Shown: positions 40,320 through 49,836 of the stretch, piece by piece
Layout: each line of letters starts with the position of its first letter
Position numbering within the stretch: the first letter of the stretch is position 1
Assembly: GCA_030446775.1 (NCBI GenBank)
Contig: JAUJMQ010000005.1
Coordinates: 20,359-84,358, forward strand
Length of the DNA stretch: 64,000 nt
Origin: Egibacteraceae bacterium
GTDB lineage: Bacteria > Actinomycetota > Nitriliruptoria > Euzebyales > Egibacteraceae
Direction of reading: 5' to 3'
Made by a program: the position numbers and the translations under genes
The notes under the pieces: generated by a model
Databases searched by the model: none
Told to the model about the DNA's origin: nothing
Seen by the model: the letters and a program-made list of their open reading frames with translations, nothing else

Positions 40320-41147
40320 TCACGGGTGACCGCTGCCCTTGGCCAGCGACGCGTTGAGGCTGCCGCTGCGGAAGCCGGCGACGTCGACGGTGACATAGGT
40401 CCATCCGAGCCGGGTCAGCTCGTCGTGCAGGGCGTCCCCGAGGGCGACCACCACAGCGAGGTGGCTGCGCGCGACCTCGATGCGTGCGAGGTCGCCGTGG
40501 TCGCGCACCCGCAGGTCGACGCCGCGCCCGAGGTGGTCGCGCAGCCACTCCTCGGCCGCCTCGATGCGGCTGAGCCGCCGCGGGGTGACCTGCAGCCCGT
40601 AGACGACCCGGCTGGCCAGGCAGGCCGCCGCCGGCTTGTCCCACGTCGGCAGGCCCCGGCCGCGCGACAGCTCGCGCACGTCGGCCTTGGACAGCCCCGC
40701 GGTCGCGAGCGGCGCGACGACCCCGCGCTGCGCCGCGGCGCGCTGCCCGGGGCGATGGTCGCCGAGGTCGTCGGTGATCGCGCCGACGGCGATGGTCGCG
40801 CCACCGAAGTGCGCGGCGATCGGGTCGAGGGCGTCTAACAGCGCCGACTTGCAGTGAAAGCAGCGGTCGCCGTCGTTGCGGCGGTAGGGGGCCCGCTCGA
40901 CCTCGTCGGTGAGCACCTCGACGTGGCGGACGCCGAGCGCCGCCGCCAGCGCCGCGGCCTCGCGCCGCTCCCGGTCCGCCAGGGAGGGGCTCACCGCGGT
41001 CGCGGCCGTGACGCGCTCGCCGAGCACGTCGGCGGCGGCGGCCAGCAGCAACGAGGAGTCCACCCCGCCCGAGAAGGCGACGACGAGGCCGGGATAGGCG
41101 CCCAGCACGGCAGCGAGGCGCTGCTCGCGAGGGTCGGCCGAGATCAT
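40320..41147 (-). CDS. larE: ATP-dependent sacrificial sulfur transferase LarE
   Basis: VVAFSGGVDSSLLLAAAADVLG, RCFHCKSALLDAL, WDKPAAACLASR. Confidence 0.92.
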   Translation of the reverse strand: MISADPREQRLAAVLGAYPGLVVAFSGGVDSSLLLAAAADVLGERVTAATAVSPSLADRERREAAALAAALGVRHVEVLTDEVERAPYRRNDGDRCFHCKSALLDALDPIAAHFGGATIAVGAITDDLGDHRPGQRAAAQRGVVAPLATAGLSKADVRELSRGRGLPTWDKPAAACLASRVVYGLQVTPRRLSRIEAAEEWLRDHLGRGVDLRVRDHGDLARIEVARSHLAVVVALGDALHDELTRLGWTYVTVDVAGFRSGSLNASLAKGSGHP

Positions 41148-41422
41148 GGCCCGAGTCTGCCACCGCCCCCGACCACGTCGGGCGGCGGCCCGCACGGCGC
41201 CACGGGCGTGTCCCGCACCCCGTAGCACGTCGGCGTCGCCGCCCGCTGCCCGCCACCCGCGCCAACGGCGCCGGCGGTCCTGCGGCCCGCGGCGGCCGAC
41301 GAACAGGCGGCCAGACGGCGCGAGGAGGGCGCGCGCCGACACCCCCGCCGCGCGCCGACACCCCCGCCGGCGGCGCCACGGCGGGCGCCGCCTACGCCCC
41401 TCACACGCCCGGGGGAGCGGGG

Positions 41423-42992
41423 TCAGCCGGCGCCGGCGCGCGACAGGGCGTCGGCGAGGCGGCGGTGGGCGTCGATCTCGGCGCGCAGCGGCAGCAGCGC
41501 GCTCCTCGGTGGCGGCGGCGACGGCCTCGTGCAGCCGCCGCAGCACCCGCGCGCGGTGCCGCGCCGCTCCCACGGCGACCAGCCGTCGCCGGATCACTCC
41601 CCACACGAGAAGCCCCACCCCGCCGCCGAGCGCCAGGACGGTCGGCCACGGGGCGTCGCCCAGCCGCGGCGTCCCTGGCACCGGCAGCTGCAGGTAGCCG
41701 AGCACGGCCAGCACCGTCAGCCACACCAGCCCGACCAGCGTCGCGGCCTCCAGCAGCGTCCCGACGACGGCGACCGGCAGCCACCAGCGCCGCCGGCGCA
41801 CGTCGTGGACGTCGACGCGGTCCAGGCCCTTGGCGACGGCCGGCGGCAGGTCGCCCGCCAGCGACTGCCCCGCGGCGTGCAGCCGCGCGGGCCACGGGTG
41901 CGGCAGCCCCTGGGCGGCGCCGTCGGCCAGGGCGAACACGGCGTGGCGGACGGCGACCGGTGACAGCTCGGCCCGCGTCAGCGGCGCGCCGCGCGGAGGC
42001 GCCAGGCGCCGCAGCGGGTTGCGGATCCGCCGGGCCTGCTGGAGCACCCGGCCGGCCACCAGCGGGCGGCTCGCGTCGTCGGCGTCGTGGCGGTAGGTGC
42101 GCGCACCCGCGTCGGCGAGCGCGTCGACGCCGGCGGCGGACGCCAGCGCCGCCGCGAGGCGGTCGCCGCGCAGGTCACGCTGCCATCCCGGGCCGACCTG
42201 TCGCCGCATCGCCTCGGCCACGGCGGTCACGTCGGCGCCGATGCGCTGGGCCACGGCGCGCCGCTCGGCCACCAGCTCAGCGACCACGCCGCGCAGCTCA
42301 CCGATCCCCTCCCCCGTCCGCGCCGACGTCGCCAGCACCCGCGCGCGGCCCAGGCCCTCGCGCTCCAGCAGGTGGCGCAGGTCGTCCAGCACCGTCCTCC
42401 GGGCGTCGGCGCCGAGCTCGTCGACGCGGTTGAGCACCACGAGCAGCACCCTCGCGTGGCCCGCCAGGCGCCGCAGGTAGCCCTCGAACAGCGCGCGCTG
42501 CGCGTACTTGAGCGGGTCGACGACCCACACGAACGCGTCGACCCGCTCGACGTAGCGGTCCACGATCAGGCGGTGGCCGACGGCGACCGAGTCGTGGTCG
42601 GGCAGGTCGAGCAGCACCAGGCCGTCCGGCGCCCCCGGTCCCGCCTCGACGTGGTGGCGGCGCGGCACGCCCAGCCACTCCAGCAGGCCGTCGGCGTCGC
42701 CCGACTCGCCGACGACCCAGGCGGTCGCCTCCGCCGTCACCGGGCGGACCGCTCCGGTGCGTGCCAGCGCGGCCCCCGCCAGGGCGTTGAACAACGACGA
42801 CTTCCCGCTGCCGGTGCCGCCGCCGAGCGCCACCACGACGGCGCGCGGCCCCATCGACAGCCGTTCGCGGGCCTTGTCGCCCACCGCCCGGGCCTGCGCC
42901 ACGAGGTCGGCGTCCACGCGCCCGTCGGCCACCTCGACGGCCTCCGACAGCGCCGCGAGCCGCGCCGCCAGGTCGTCGCGCCGGTCAGCCAC
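41423..42992 (-). CDS. Dynamin-like/Era-like membrane GTPase (frameshift near 41497)
   Basis: VVVALGGGTGSGKSSLFNALAGAAL, LLDLPDHDSVAVGHR, VLNRVDELGADAR; two C-terminal TMs; stitched C-terminus EERALLPLRAEIDAHRRLADALSRAGAG*. Confidence 0.85.
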
Positions 42993-44733
42993 GAGGGGCC
43001 GCGCGGCGGGCGGCCGCGACAGCGTCGGCGGCGGCGGCCAGGACGTCGAGGTGCTCTGGGTCGGGGCTGGCCTCGGCCACCAGCGCCCGGAAGCGCTGCC
43101 GCTCGGGTGACGTGAGCGTCGAGAAGCGGTCGAGCAGGTCGTCGCGGGCGTCGGTGACGAGCGCCCGCAGGTTTGCCTCGCCGAGCAGCTTGACCAGCAG
43201 ACCCTGGTTCGCGGCCCCGGCGGCCGCGGCGATGCCCGCCTCCGCGCCGGTGATGCCCGAGTGCGCCATGGCCAGCAGGATCGCAGACGTGGCCGCGACG
43301 CTGACGATGGACGACACGACGCGGGCCTGGTTGCGCCGCGCCGCGCCGGCGGTGGCCACGAGCGCCGCGACGCGCTGCTGCCACTCGGCGACCGCCGTCT
43401 CGGCCCGTTCGTCGAAGTCGCGCGACCGCCGTGTCAGGTCCTCCTCGGCCGCCAGCAGCCGCCGGCCCGAAGGGGTCGCCTGCCACGCGGTGACGACGTC
43501 GGCCGACGCCAGGTCGGCGAGCTGCGCCGCGATGCCGGTCACCGTGTCGGCCACCTCGACGCGGACCTGGCGCTCGAGGCGCTGCTCCTCGCCGACGCCG
43601 ACGTTGGCGAGCATCGACTTGACCCACGTGCGCGCCTGCCCGGTCGCCGCCTCGGTGAGCTTGAGGAACTTGCCACCGCCGACGAAACGGTCCCAGCGGT
43701 CGACGACCTCCGCGCGCAGTGGCAGCCCCTCGTCGAGGGTCTTGGCGAACTCGTCGCCGGCCTGCTCGTAGGCGCGGTCGACGTCGCCGAGCAGCTGGCG
43801 GGCCAGCCGCAGCTCCTCGTCGAGCGCCGCGGTGAGCTCGGCGACCTCACCGGGGACGGCGTCCAGCGCCCCCGACAGGGTCTGGAGCCGGTGGGCGCGC
43901 CGGACCTCGGGCTCGCCCAGGGTGTACAGCCAGTCGCGCAGCGCCCCCACCAGGCTGCCCGGCAGCCGGCCGTGGGCGACCGTCGCCACCGGGATCGTGA
44001 ACAGGTTCACGCCCGCCAGCCCCTCCAGACCGAGCTTGTGGCGGAAGTCGGCGGCGACCTCGGCGAGGTCGGCGGCGTGGACCTGGGCGAGCACGACGGC
44101 CAGGGCGGTCCGCCGCTGCTGTGCGCGCCGCAGGTAGCGCATCGACTCCTCGTCGGCGTACTTGCCGGCGGTGGTGAACCACAGCCACAGGTCGGCGGCG
44201 TCCAGCAGCTGGTCGGCGAGCTCCCGGTTGGCGGTCGACACCGAGTCGATGTCGGGGGCGTCCAGCAGCGCCAAACCGGGCGGGATGGCGGCGCTGGACA
44301 CGAGCCGCAGCCGCCCGGAGTCCTCCCGGCCGCCGAGCAGCGTGGCGTCGGCGGTCTCGACGCGTGCCAGGCTCCCCAGGATGCGGTCGGTCTCGAACCA
44401 GCCGAGGTCGTCGGGGTGGCACACGAGTGAGGGCGCGAACGTGGTCGGGCGCACCGGCCCGGCGGCGAGGACGTCGCGGCCGAGCAGCGTGTTGACGAAC
44501 GTGGACTTGCCCGCGCCGGTCACCCCGCCGATGACGACGAGCAGCGGCGCGTCGAGGTCGGCGAGCTTGGCGACATGCCCCGCCAGCTCGGCGGCGAGGC
44601 GTTCGCGCAGCTGCCGCCGCTCAGCCTGCGCCGAGGCGCCGAGGTCGAAGGCGCAGGCGGCGACGGCCCGGCGAAGCTCGAGCAGGGCCTGCGACAGCGC
44701 GCCGGCGCCGGGGACGGTGTCGGTCGTGGTCAC
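42985..44733 (-). CDS. Dynamin-like GTPase
   Basis: LLVVIGGVTGAGKSTFVNTLLGRDVLAAGPVRPTTFAPSLV, LLDAPDIDSVSTANRELADQLL, long helical C-terminus. Confidence 0.88.
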   Translation of the reverse strand: MTTTDTVPGAGALSQALLELRRAVAACAFDLGASAQAERRQLRERLAAELAGHVAKLADLDAPLLVVIGGVTGAGKSTFVNTLLGRDVLAAGPVRPTTFAPSLVCHPDDLGWFETDRILGSLARVETADATLLGGREDSGRLRLVSSAAIPPGLALLDAPDIDSVSTANRELADQLLDAADLWLWFTTAGKYADEESMRYLRRAQQRRTALAVVLAQVHAADLAEVAADFRHKLGLEGLAGVNLFTIPVATVAHGRLPGSLVGALRDWLYTLGEPEVRRAHRLQTLSGALDAVPGEVAELTAALDEELRLARQLLGDVDRAYEQAGDEFAKTLDEGLPLRAEVVDRWDRFVGGGKFLKLTEAATGQARTWVKSMLANVGVGEEQRLERQVRVEVADTVTGIAAQLADLASADVVTAWQATPSGRRLLAAEEDLTRRSRDFDERAETAVAEWQQRVAALVATAGAARRNQARVVSSIVSVAATSAILLAMAHSGITGAEAGIAAAAGAANQGLLVKLLGEANLRALVTDARDDLLDRFSTLTSPERQRFRALVAEASPDPEHLDVLAAAADAVAAARRAAPRG

Positions 44734-44919
44734 GGCGCCACTGTTCCCCCTCGGCGCCCGGTGACGCCGCCCGGCCCGGTCGTGCAGCCCACGCCGCCTC
44801 CCGTAGATCCCCCCAATGATGCTCGACGGCCGGGCTAGCATGCCACCAGGGCCGAGCGCCGGCCGGCCGCCGCGAGACGAGAGCGGGTGGCGGAGTCGGA
44901 TCACGGCCGGGCGAGAGGC

Positions 44920-45245
44920 TGCACCCGCTCGTGGGGCACGACGCGCTGCTGGAGAGCCTGCTCGCGCGCACCGTTCGCCTTCGTCCTGTTCGACATCGAG
45001 CTGCGCTGCGTGCTGGTCAACGCCGCGCTCACGGAGATGTCGGGCCGCTCTCCAGGAGGCTTGCACGGGCTGCGGGTCGGCGAGGTCGAGCCCGAGCTCG
45101 CGCTGGAGGCCAGGCTGCACGCCAGCGGCGCTGACGTCGACGCCGCGAACTCGTGGCGGCGGTCGAGCGGGCGGTCGTGGCCCACAGCGGGGGACGGATC
45201 CGCGACGACATCGCCGTGCTCGTCGTCCGGCGCCTCCCGGCCTGA
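44920..45245 (+). pseudogene. Remnant of PAS - PP2C/SpoIIE phosphatase: PAS N-part and extreme C-terminus only
   Basis: GHDALLESLLA / PFAFVLFDIELRCVLVNAALTEMSGRSPGGLHGLRVGEVEPELALE then ELVAAVERAVVAHSGGRIRDDIAVLVVRRLPA*. Confidence 0.65.
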
Positions 45246-45343
45246 CCCCGGGCCCGGCTGCCACCCTAGCGCGCCCGGTTTATACGCTTTATACCGGGCA
45301 AGCAAGGTAGGGGCGGGGAAGGAAGACGGCGAAAGGAGTCCCG

Positions 45344-45736
45344 ATGCCCCAGTCGCCCGCCACCGTCCTCGTCGTCGACGACGACCTCCTCGTGGCCGAG
45401 CTGCTGCAGGTGCATCTTGAGACCGCGGGGTACGTCGTGCGCCACGCGTCCGACGGGGCGGCCGCGCTGCGGGCGGTCGAGGCGGAGCCGCCCGACCTCG
45501 TCCTGCTCGACGTGATGATGCCCGACGTCGACGGGTGGACCGTGCTGTCGCAGGTGCGCTCGCAGCCGGCGACCTCCACGCTGCCGGTCGTGCTCCTCAC
45601 CGGCAAGTCCATGCCAGCCGATCAGGTGCGCGGCTGGAACCTCGGCGCCTCGGGGTTCCTGTCCAAGCCGTTCTCGGCCGAGGACCTGCTCGCCAAGGTC
45701 GACCAGGTGCTCGTCGACGCTGCCGCCGAGGCCTGA
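45344..45736 (+). CDS. Stand-alone response regulator receiver protein
   Basis: TVLVVDDDLLVAELLQVHLE, PDLVLLDVMMPDVDGW, VVLLTGKS...GFLSKPFSAEDLLAKV. Confidence 0.92.
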   Translation: MPQSPATVLVVDDDLLVAELLQVHLETAGYVVRHASDGAAALRAVEAEPPDLVLLDVMMPDVDGWTVLSQVRSQPATSTLPVVLLTGKSMPADQVRGWNLGASGFLSKPFSAEDLLAKVDQVLVDAAAEA

Positions 45737-45778
45737 CCCGACGCGGTCGCACGGGTCGCCGGCGGTACCCGGCGTCGT

Positions 45779-46432
45779 CTACGGCGACGCGGTCCAGTCC
45801 GCCCCGACGATGACGTGCAGGTCGACGGCCGGGCTGAGCTGCAGGGCGGGGTCGACGAAGTCGAAGCGCGGGTCGCGCTCGCCGAGCGCCTCCGCCTCGG
45901 CCTCGTGGCCGGGGGTCGCCACGACCGTCGTCCGCTCGTAGGCGCGCTTGGCCGTGTTGACCACCACCACGGTGTAGCCGAGGTCCCGCAGGGTCCGGAC
46001 GGCGTCCTCGGTCGCGCCCGGGGCTCCGACGGTCCCGTCGAGCACCTGGACGGTGACCTGCGACGGGTCCGACGTCGCGTCACCCGCACCGCCCCCGGTC
46101 GCGGGAGCCCTCTCGGTCGCCTCGGTCGGCGCCGGGCCGGTCACCTCGGTGGGCGCCGGGCCAGGAGCGGTCGGGCTCCCGGCGGAGGGGGCGGGCTCCG
46201 TCGGGCCCGGGCTGTCGCCGGGAGAGGCGCCCGTGCCGGGAGTCGCAGGCGTCACGGCGATGGTCTCGGTGGCGTCGCCGAGCGCCGTCGTGCCGCCTCC
46301 GGGGTCGCCGAGCCGGGTGAGAAACCCTGTCACGAGGGCCGGGACGACGGCCACCGCCAGCCCGACGAGCAGCGCGTGGCCAAGGGAGCGGCGGAAGGAG
46401 CCGTCGTCGGGATCGACGTGGCGGGCGCTCAC
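45779..46432 (-). CDS. LytR C-terminal (LytR_C) domain membrane protein
   Basis: TM, Pro/Thr linker, VTVQVLDGTVGAPGATEDAVRTLRDLGYTVVVVNTAKRAYERTTVVATPGHEAEAEALG. Confidence 0.85.
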   Translation of the reverse strand: MSARHVDPDDGSFRRSLGHALLVGLAVAVVPALVTGFLTRLGDPGGGTTALGDATETIAVTPATPGTGASPGDSPGPTEPAPSAGSPTAPGPAPTEVTGPAPTEATERAPATGGGAGDATSDPSQVTVQVLDGTVGAPGATEDAVRTLRDLGYTVVVVNTAKRAYERTTVVATPGHEAEAEALGERDPRFDFVDPALQLSPAVDLHVIVGADWTASP

Positions 46433-46701
46433 CGGCTGGTGCGCTCGCCGAGCGTCCGCGCCGTCCGGCGGCCACGCCGGGCGCTGCGGCTGCGCAGCAG
46501 GCGCTTGACGGTCAGCGGGTCGTGGGCCGCGGCGGCGGGCAGCTCGAGCACACGCGCGAGCAGCTGGTAGTAGCGCGCCGGCGAGAAGCCGAAGTGGCGG
46601 CGGATCGCCGTGTCCTTCGCACCCTGGTGCGCCGGCCAGTCGCGCTCGAACGCCAGCAGGGCACGGCCACGCGCGTCCAGAGCTCCTTGGTCGTGTGCCA
46701 T
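46429..46701 (-). CDS. DUF3263 domain protein
   Basis: ALLAFERDWPAHQGAKDTAIRRHFGFSPARYYQLLARVLELPAA. Confidence 0.9.
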   Translation of the reverse strand: MAHDQGALDARGRALLAFERDWPAHQGAKDTAIRRHFGFSPARYYQLLARVLELPAAAAHDPLTVKRLLRSRSARRGRRTARTLGERTSR

Positions 46702-46808
46702 ACGGCGAGTGTAGAAACCCTCGGCCTCCTCGCCGGGCAGGCACGGCGGGCAGGCGCCGGTGGCCGGTAGGCTGGACCCTCCGCCGCAACCCGCCGCCGG
46801 AGTCCGAG

Positions 46809-47906
46809 ATGACCCCTCCCGCTTCCCGCCAGGCTCTCGGCCTCCTCGCGACCGCGCTGCTCGTGATCGCGGTGCTCGCGCCGGCGACACGCGCCGCGTC
46901 CGCGCCCAGCCTTCCGCCCGTCGCGGCCGACGCCCTGCTCGCGTCCGTCGTCGAGGCGGTCGCCGGTGACCCGACGGTGTCGGGAGAGGTCGTCACGTCC
47001 GCGGCGCTCGGCCTGCCCGCCCTGCCCGACGGGGCGTTCGGGACCGACCCGGGCGCCGGTCCGCTGTCGCTGCTGACCGGCGACCGCAGGCTGCGGGTGT
47101 GGCGCTCCCCCGACGGGGTCCGCCTCGCCGACCTCGGGACGGCCAGCGAGCGGGTGCTCATCGCCGGCGCCGACGGGCTGTGGACGTGGGACTCCGACAC
47201 GATGCGCGCGACGCACGCGCCACTGCCCGACGGGCCGGGGCACCTCGACGAGGCGCACGGCCGGGTCGACCCGCTGGCCCTCGCCCGTCGGACCCTGGCC
47301 GGGCTCGACCGGTCCACGGCCGTGTCGGTGGCGGCGACCGCCCGCGTCGCCGACCGCGACGCCTACACCCTGGTGCTGCGTCCCCGTGACGGCGCGACGC
47401 TCGTCGATCGCGTGGAGATCGCAATCGACGCCGCCGAGCGCCTCCCGCTGCGGGCAGCCGTGTACGGGCGTGACGTCGAGGCGCCGGCGCTGTCGGCCGC
47501 CTACACGCGAGTCAGCTTCGCGCCGATCGACCCGGCGACGTTCACGTTCGTCCCGCCGCCGGGAGCGTTCGTCGAGGAGCTCGCGGCCGGCCCGCACGGC
47601 GACGGCTGGCGCGACCGCCGGGGGGACGGTCCGCGGCTGGGGCGGATCGGCGCGCCAGAGCACCTCGGCAGGGGCTGGTCGACGATCGCGGTCATCGCCC
47701 TGCCCGGCGACGGTTCCCTGCCCGGCGACCGCGATGACCGGGGGAGCCGGCGGCGCGGGCTGACCGCCCGGCAGCTGCGCGAGCTGCTGCCCTTCCAGGG
47801 GACGCTGTTCAGCGCGCAGCTCGCAGACGTCGCGGGCGGCCGGGTGCTGCTCGTCGGCGCGGTGCCCCTGTCGGCGCTGGACGAGGCCGCCGCCGGACTG
47901 CGGTGA
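46809..47906 (+). CDS. LolA-like / sigma-factor-regulatory secreted protein
   Basis: Signal peptide; LRVWRSPDGVRLADLGTASERVLIAGADGLWTWDSDTMRATH; C-terminal LFSAQLADVAGGRVLLVGAVPLSAL. Confidence 0.75.
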   Translation: MTPPASRQALGLLATALLVIAVLAPATRAASAPSLPPVAADALLASVVEAVAGDPTVSGEVVTSAALGLPALPDGAFGTDPGAGPLSLLTGDRRLRVWRSPDGVRLADLGTASERVLIAGADGLWTWDSDTMRATHAPLPDGPGHLDEAHGRVDPLALARRTLAGLDRSTAVSVAATARVADRDAYTLVLRPRDGATLVDRVEIAIDAAERLPLRAAVYGRDVEAPALSAAYTRVSFAPIDPATFTFVPPPGAFVEELAAGPHGDGWRDRRGDGPRLGRIGAPEHLGRGWSTIAVIALPGDGSLPGDRDDRGSRRRGLTARQLRELLPFQGTLFSAQLADVAGGRVLLVGAVPLSALDEAAAGLR

Positions 47907-48832
47907 CCGCGCTCGCGACTCGCGGGCTGACCAAGCGCTACGGCGACCTCACCGTCGTCGACGGGCTCGACCTGCGCGTCGAGCGGGGCGAGCTGTACGG
48001 GTTCCTGGGGCCCAACGGCTCCGGCAAGACCACGACGATCCGCATGCTGCTCGGGCTGACGGCGTCCAGCGACGGCGAGGTGGAGGTGCTCGGCGAGCCC
48101 GTCCCCGCGCACGCGACCCCCGCGGCGCTGCGACGCGTCGGCGCCCTGATCGAGGAGCCGGCGTTCTACCGGTACCTGTCGGGCCGGACGAACCTGGAGT
48201 ACTTCGCCCGCGCGGCCGGCCCCGCCGAGGACCGCCGCCGGCGCCTGGCCGAGATCGACACGGCCCTCGACCGCGTCGGGCTGGCCGCGGCGGCCGGCAA
48301 GAAGGTCAAGGCCTACAGCCAGGGGATGCGCCAGCGGCTGGGGCTGGCCCGGGCGCTGCTCGGCGGCCCTGAGGTCCTGGTGCTCGACGAGCCGACCAAC
48401 GGCCTGGACCCGCAGGGCATGCGTGAGGTCCGCCGGCTGCTACGGACCCTCGTCGACGCCGGCACGACGGTGTTCGTGTCCAGCCACCTGCTGTCGGAGG
48501 TGGAGGCCATGTGCGACCGCGTGGGCGTGCTCGCCCGCGGGCGGCTGGTGGCCGAGGGGCCGCCGTCGTCCCTGCGCAGCGCCGGCGGGACGCTGCGGGT
48601 CGCCGTCGACGACCGGCCCGGGGCGCTGGCGGCGCTCGAGCGGCTGCCCGGCGTCGCCGCCGTCGCCGGGCCCGACGGGCTGCGGCTGGTCGTCACCCCG
48701 CCGGCGACCGCCGCCCAGGCCAACGCGGCGCTCGTGCACGCCGGTGTCGCCGTCAGCTCGCTGGTGCCCGAGCAGGAGCGGCTCGAAGACGTCTTCCTCG
48801 CCCTGACCGAGGACGCCGATGCCCCGCGCTGA
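47903..48832 (+). CDS. ABC transporter ATP-binding protein
   Basis: GFLGPNGSGKTTTIRMLLGL, YSQGMRQRLGLARALLGGPEVLVLDEPTNGLDPQG. Confidence 0.93.
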   Translation: MTALATRGLTKRYGDLTVVDGLDLRVERGELYGFLGPNGSGKTTTIRMLLGLTASSDGEVEVLGEPVPAHATPAALRRVGALIEEPAFYRYLSGRTNLEYFARAAGPAEDRRRRLAEIDTALDRVGLAAAAGKKVKAYSQGMRQRLGLARALLGGPEVLVLDEPTNGLDPQGMREVRRLLRTLVDAGTTVFVSSHLLSEVEAMCDRVGVLARGRLVAEGPPSSLRSAGGTLRVAVDDRPGALAALERLPGVAAVAGPDGLRLVVTPPATAAQANAALVHAGVAVSSLVPEQERLEDVFLALTEDADAPR

Positions 48833-48952
48833 GCCTGCCGACCACTGGCTGGTCGTGCCCGCTCGGGGTGCCGTGGAACTGTCACCGCAGGCGCCACAGA
48901 TCCACGGCACGTCGTTGCGCGCCCGGCACACCCGCCCAGCGGCGAGCGTCTG

Positions 48953-49756
48953 ATGCTGCGCGTCGAGCTGGGCAAGGCGGCGCGGCGGTGGCGGACGTGG
49001 GCGCTGGCGGTCGTCCTGGGCGCGGTGCCCGCCCTGTTCGTCGCCGCCCTGCGGTTCTCGCCGCCGTCCGGAGGCGGGGGCGACGGCCCGCCGTTCCTCG
49101 TCCAGACGCTGTCCAACGGCCTGTTCGCGCCGCTCGTCGCGCTCGTGTTGATCCAGCCGTTCCTCCTGCCGCTGGCCGCCGCGCTGCTGTCGGGCGACGC
49201 GGTCGCCGGCGAGGCTGCCGGCGGGACCCTGCGCTACCTGCTCGTCCGCCCCGTCGGCCGGGCGAGGCTGGTCCTGGTCAAGTACGCAGCGGTGCTGTTG
49301 CTGCTCGCGGCGCTGCTCGGCGTCGTCGTGGTGGTGGGGCTGGCGGCGGGCGCGGCCGCGTTCGGGTTGCGGCCCCTGCCGACGCTGTCGGGCACGATCC
49401 TGCCGATCGGCGAGGGGTTGGTGCGCATCGCCGCGGCCACCGCCTACGTGCTCGGCGGCGTGGCGGGGCTCGCGGCGGTCGGCATGTTCGTGTCGACGCT
49501 GACCGAGTCCGGTCCCGGGGCGACGGTGGCGACCGTCGCGGTGGCGATCGTCATGCAGATCGTCGGGGCGCTGGACAGCCTCCGAGCGGTGCACCCGTGG
49601 CTGCTCACGCAGCCGTGGCGGTCACTGGCCGAGCTGCTCCGGTCGCCGATCTCCACCGAGCCGCTCGTGCGTGGCGTGCTCGTCTACGGCGCGTACACGG
49701 CGGTGTTCCTCGCGCTCGCCGTCACGGTGCTGCGCCGCCGCGACATCGCGTCGTAG
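48953..49756 (+). CDS. ABC-2 type transporter permease
   Basis: MLRVELGKAARRWRTWALA, multiple TMs, DAVAGEAAGGTLRYLLVRPVGRARLVLVKY. Confidence 0.88.
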   Translation: MLRVELGKAARRWRTWALAVVLGAVPALFVAALRFSPPSGGGGDGPPFLVQTLSNGLFAPLVALVLIQPFLLPLAAALLSGDAVAGEAAGGTLRYLLVRPVGRARLVLVKYAAVLLLLAALLGVVVVVGLAAGAAAFGLRPLPTLSGTILPIGEGLVRIAAATAYVLGGVAGLAAVGMFVSTLTESGPGATVATVAVAIVMQIVGALDSLRAVHPWLLTQPWRSLAELLRSPISTEPLVRGVLVYGAYTAVFLALAVTVLRRRDIAS

Positions 49757-49836
49757 AGCGGCGACCGACCTCGGCGGGTGCCGGCGCGGGGCGTGGTGAC
49801 CGGCGGGCGTGGGCCGCGGGGCACGCCGCCGCGCGA

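Noticed and set aside
40320-42992. Single 890-aa ORF apparently fusing a GTPase to LarE
   Set aside because: The C-terminal GTPase sequence (EERALLPLRAEIDAHRRLADALSRAGAG*) is in the adjacent frame and LarE has its own ATG at 41147; the fusion results from an indel near 41497 plus stop-poor GC-rich DNA.
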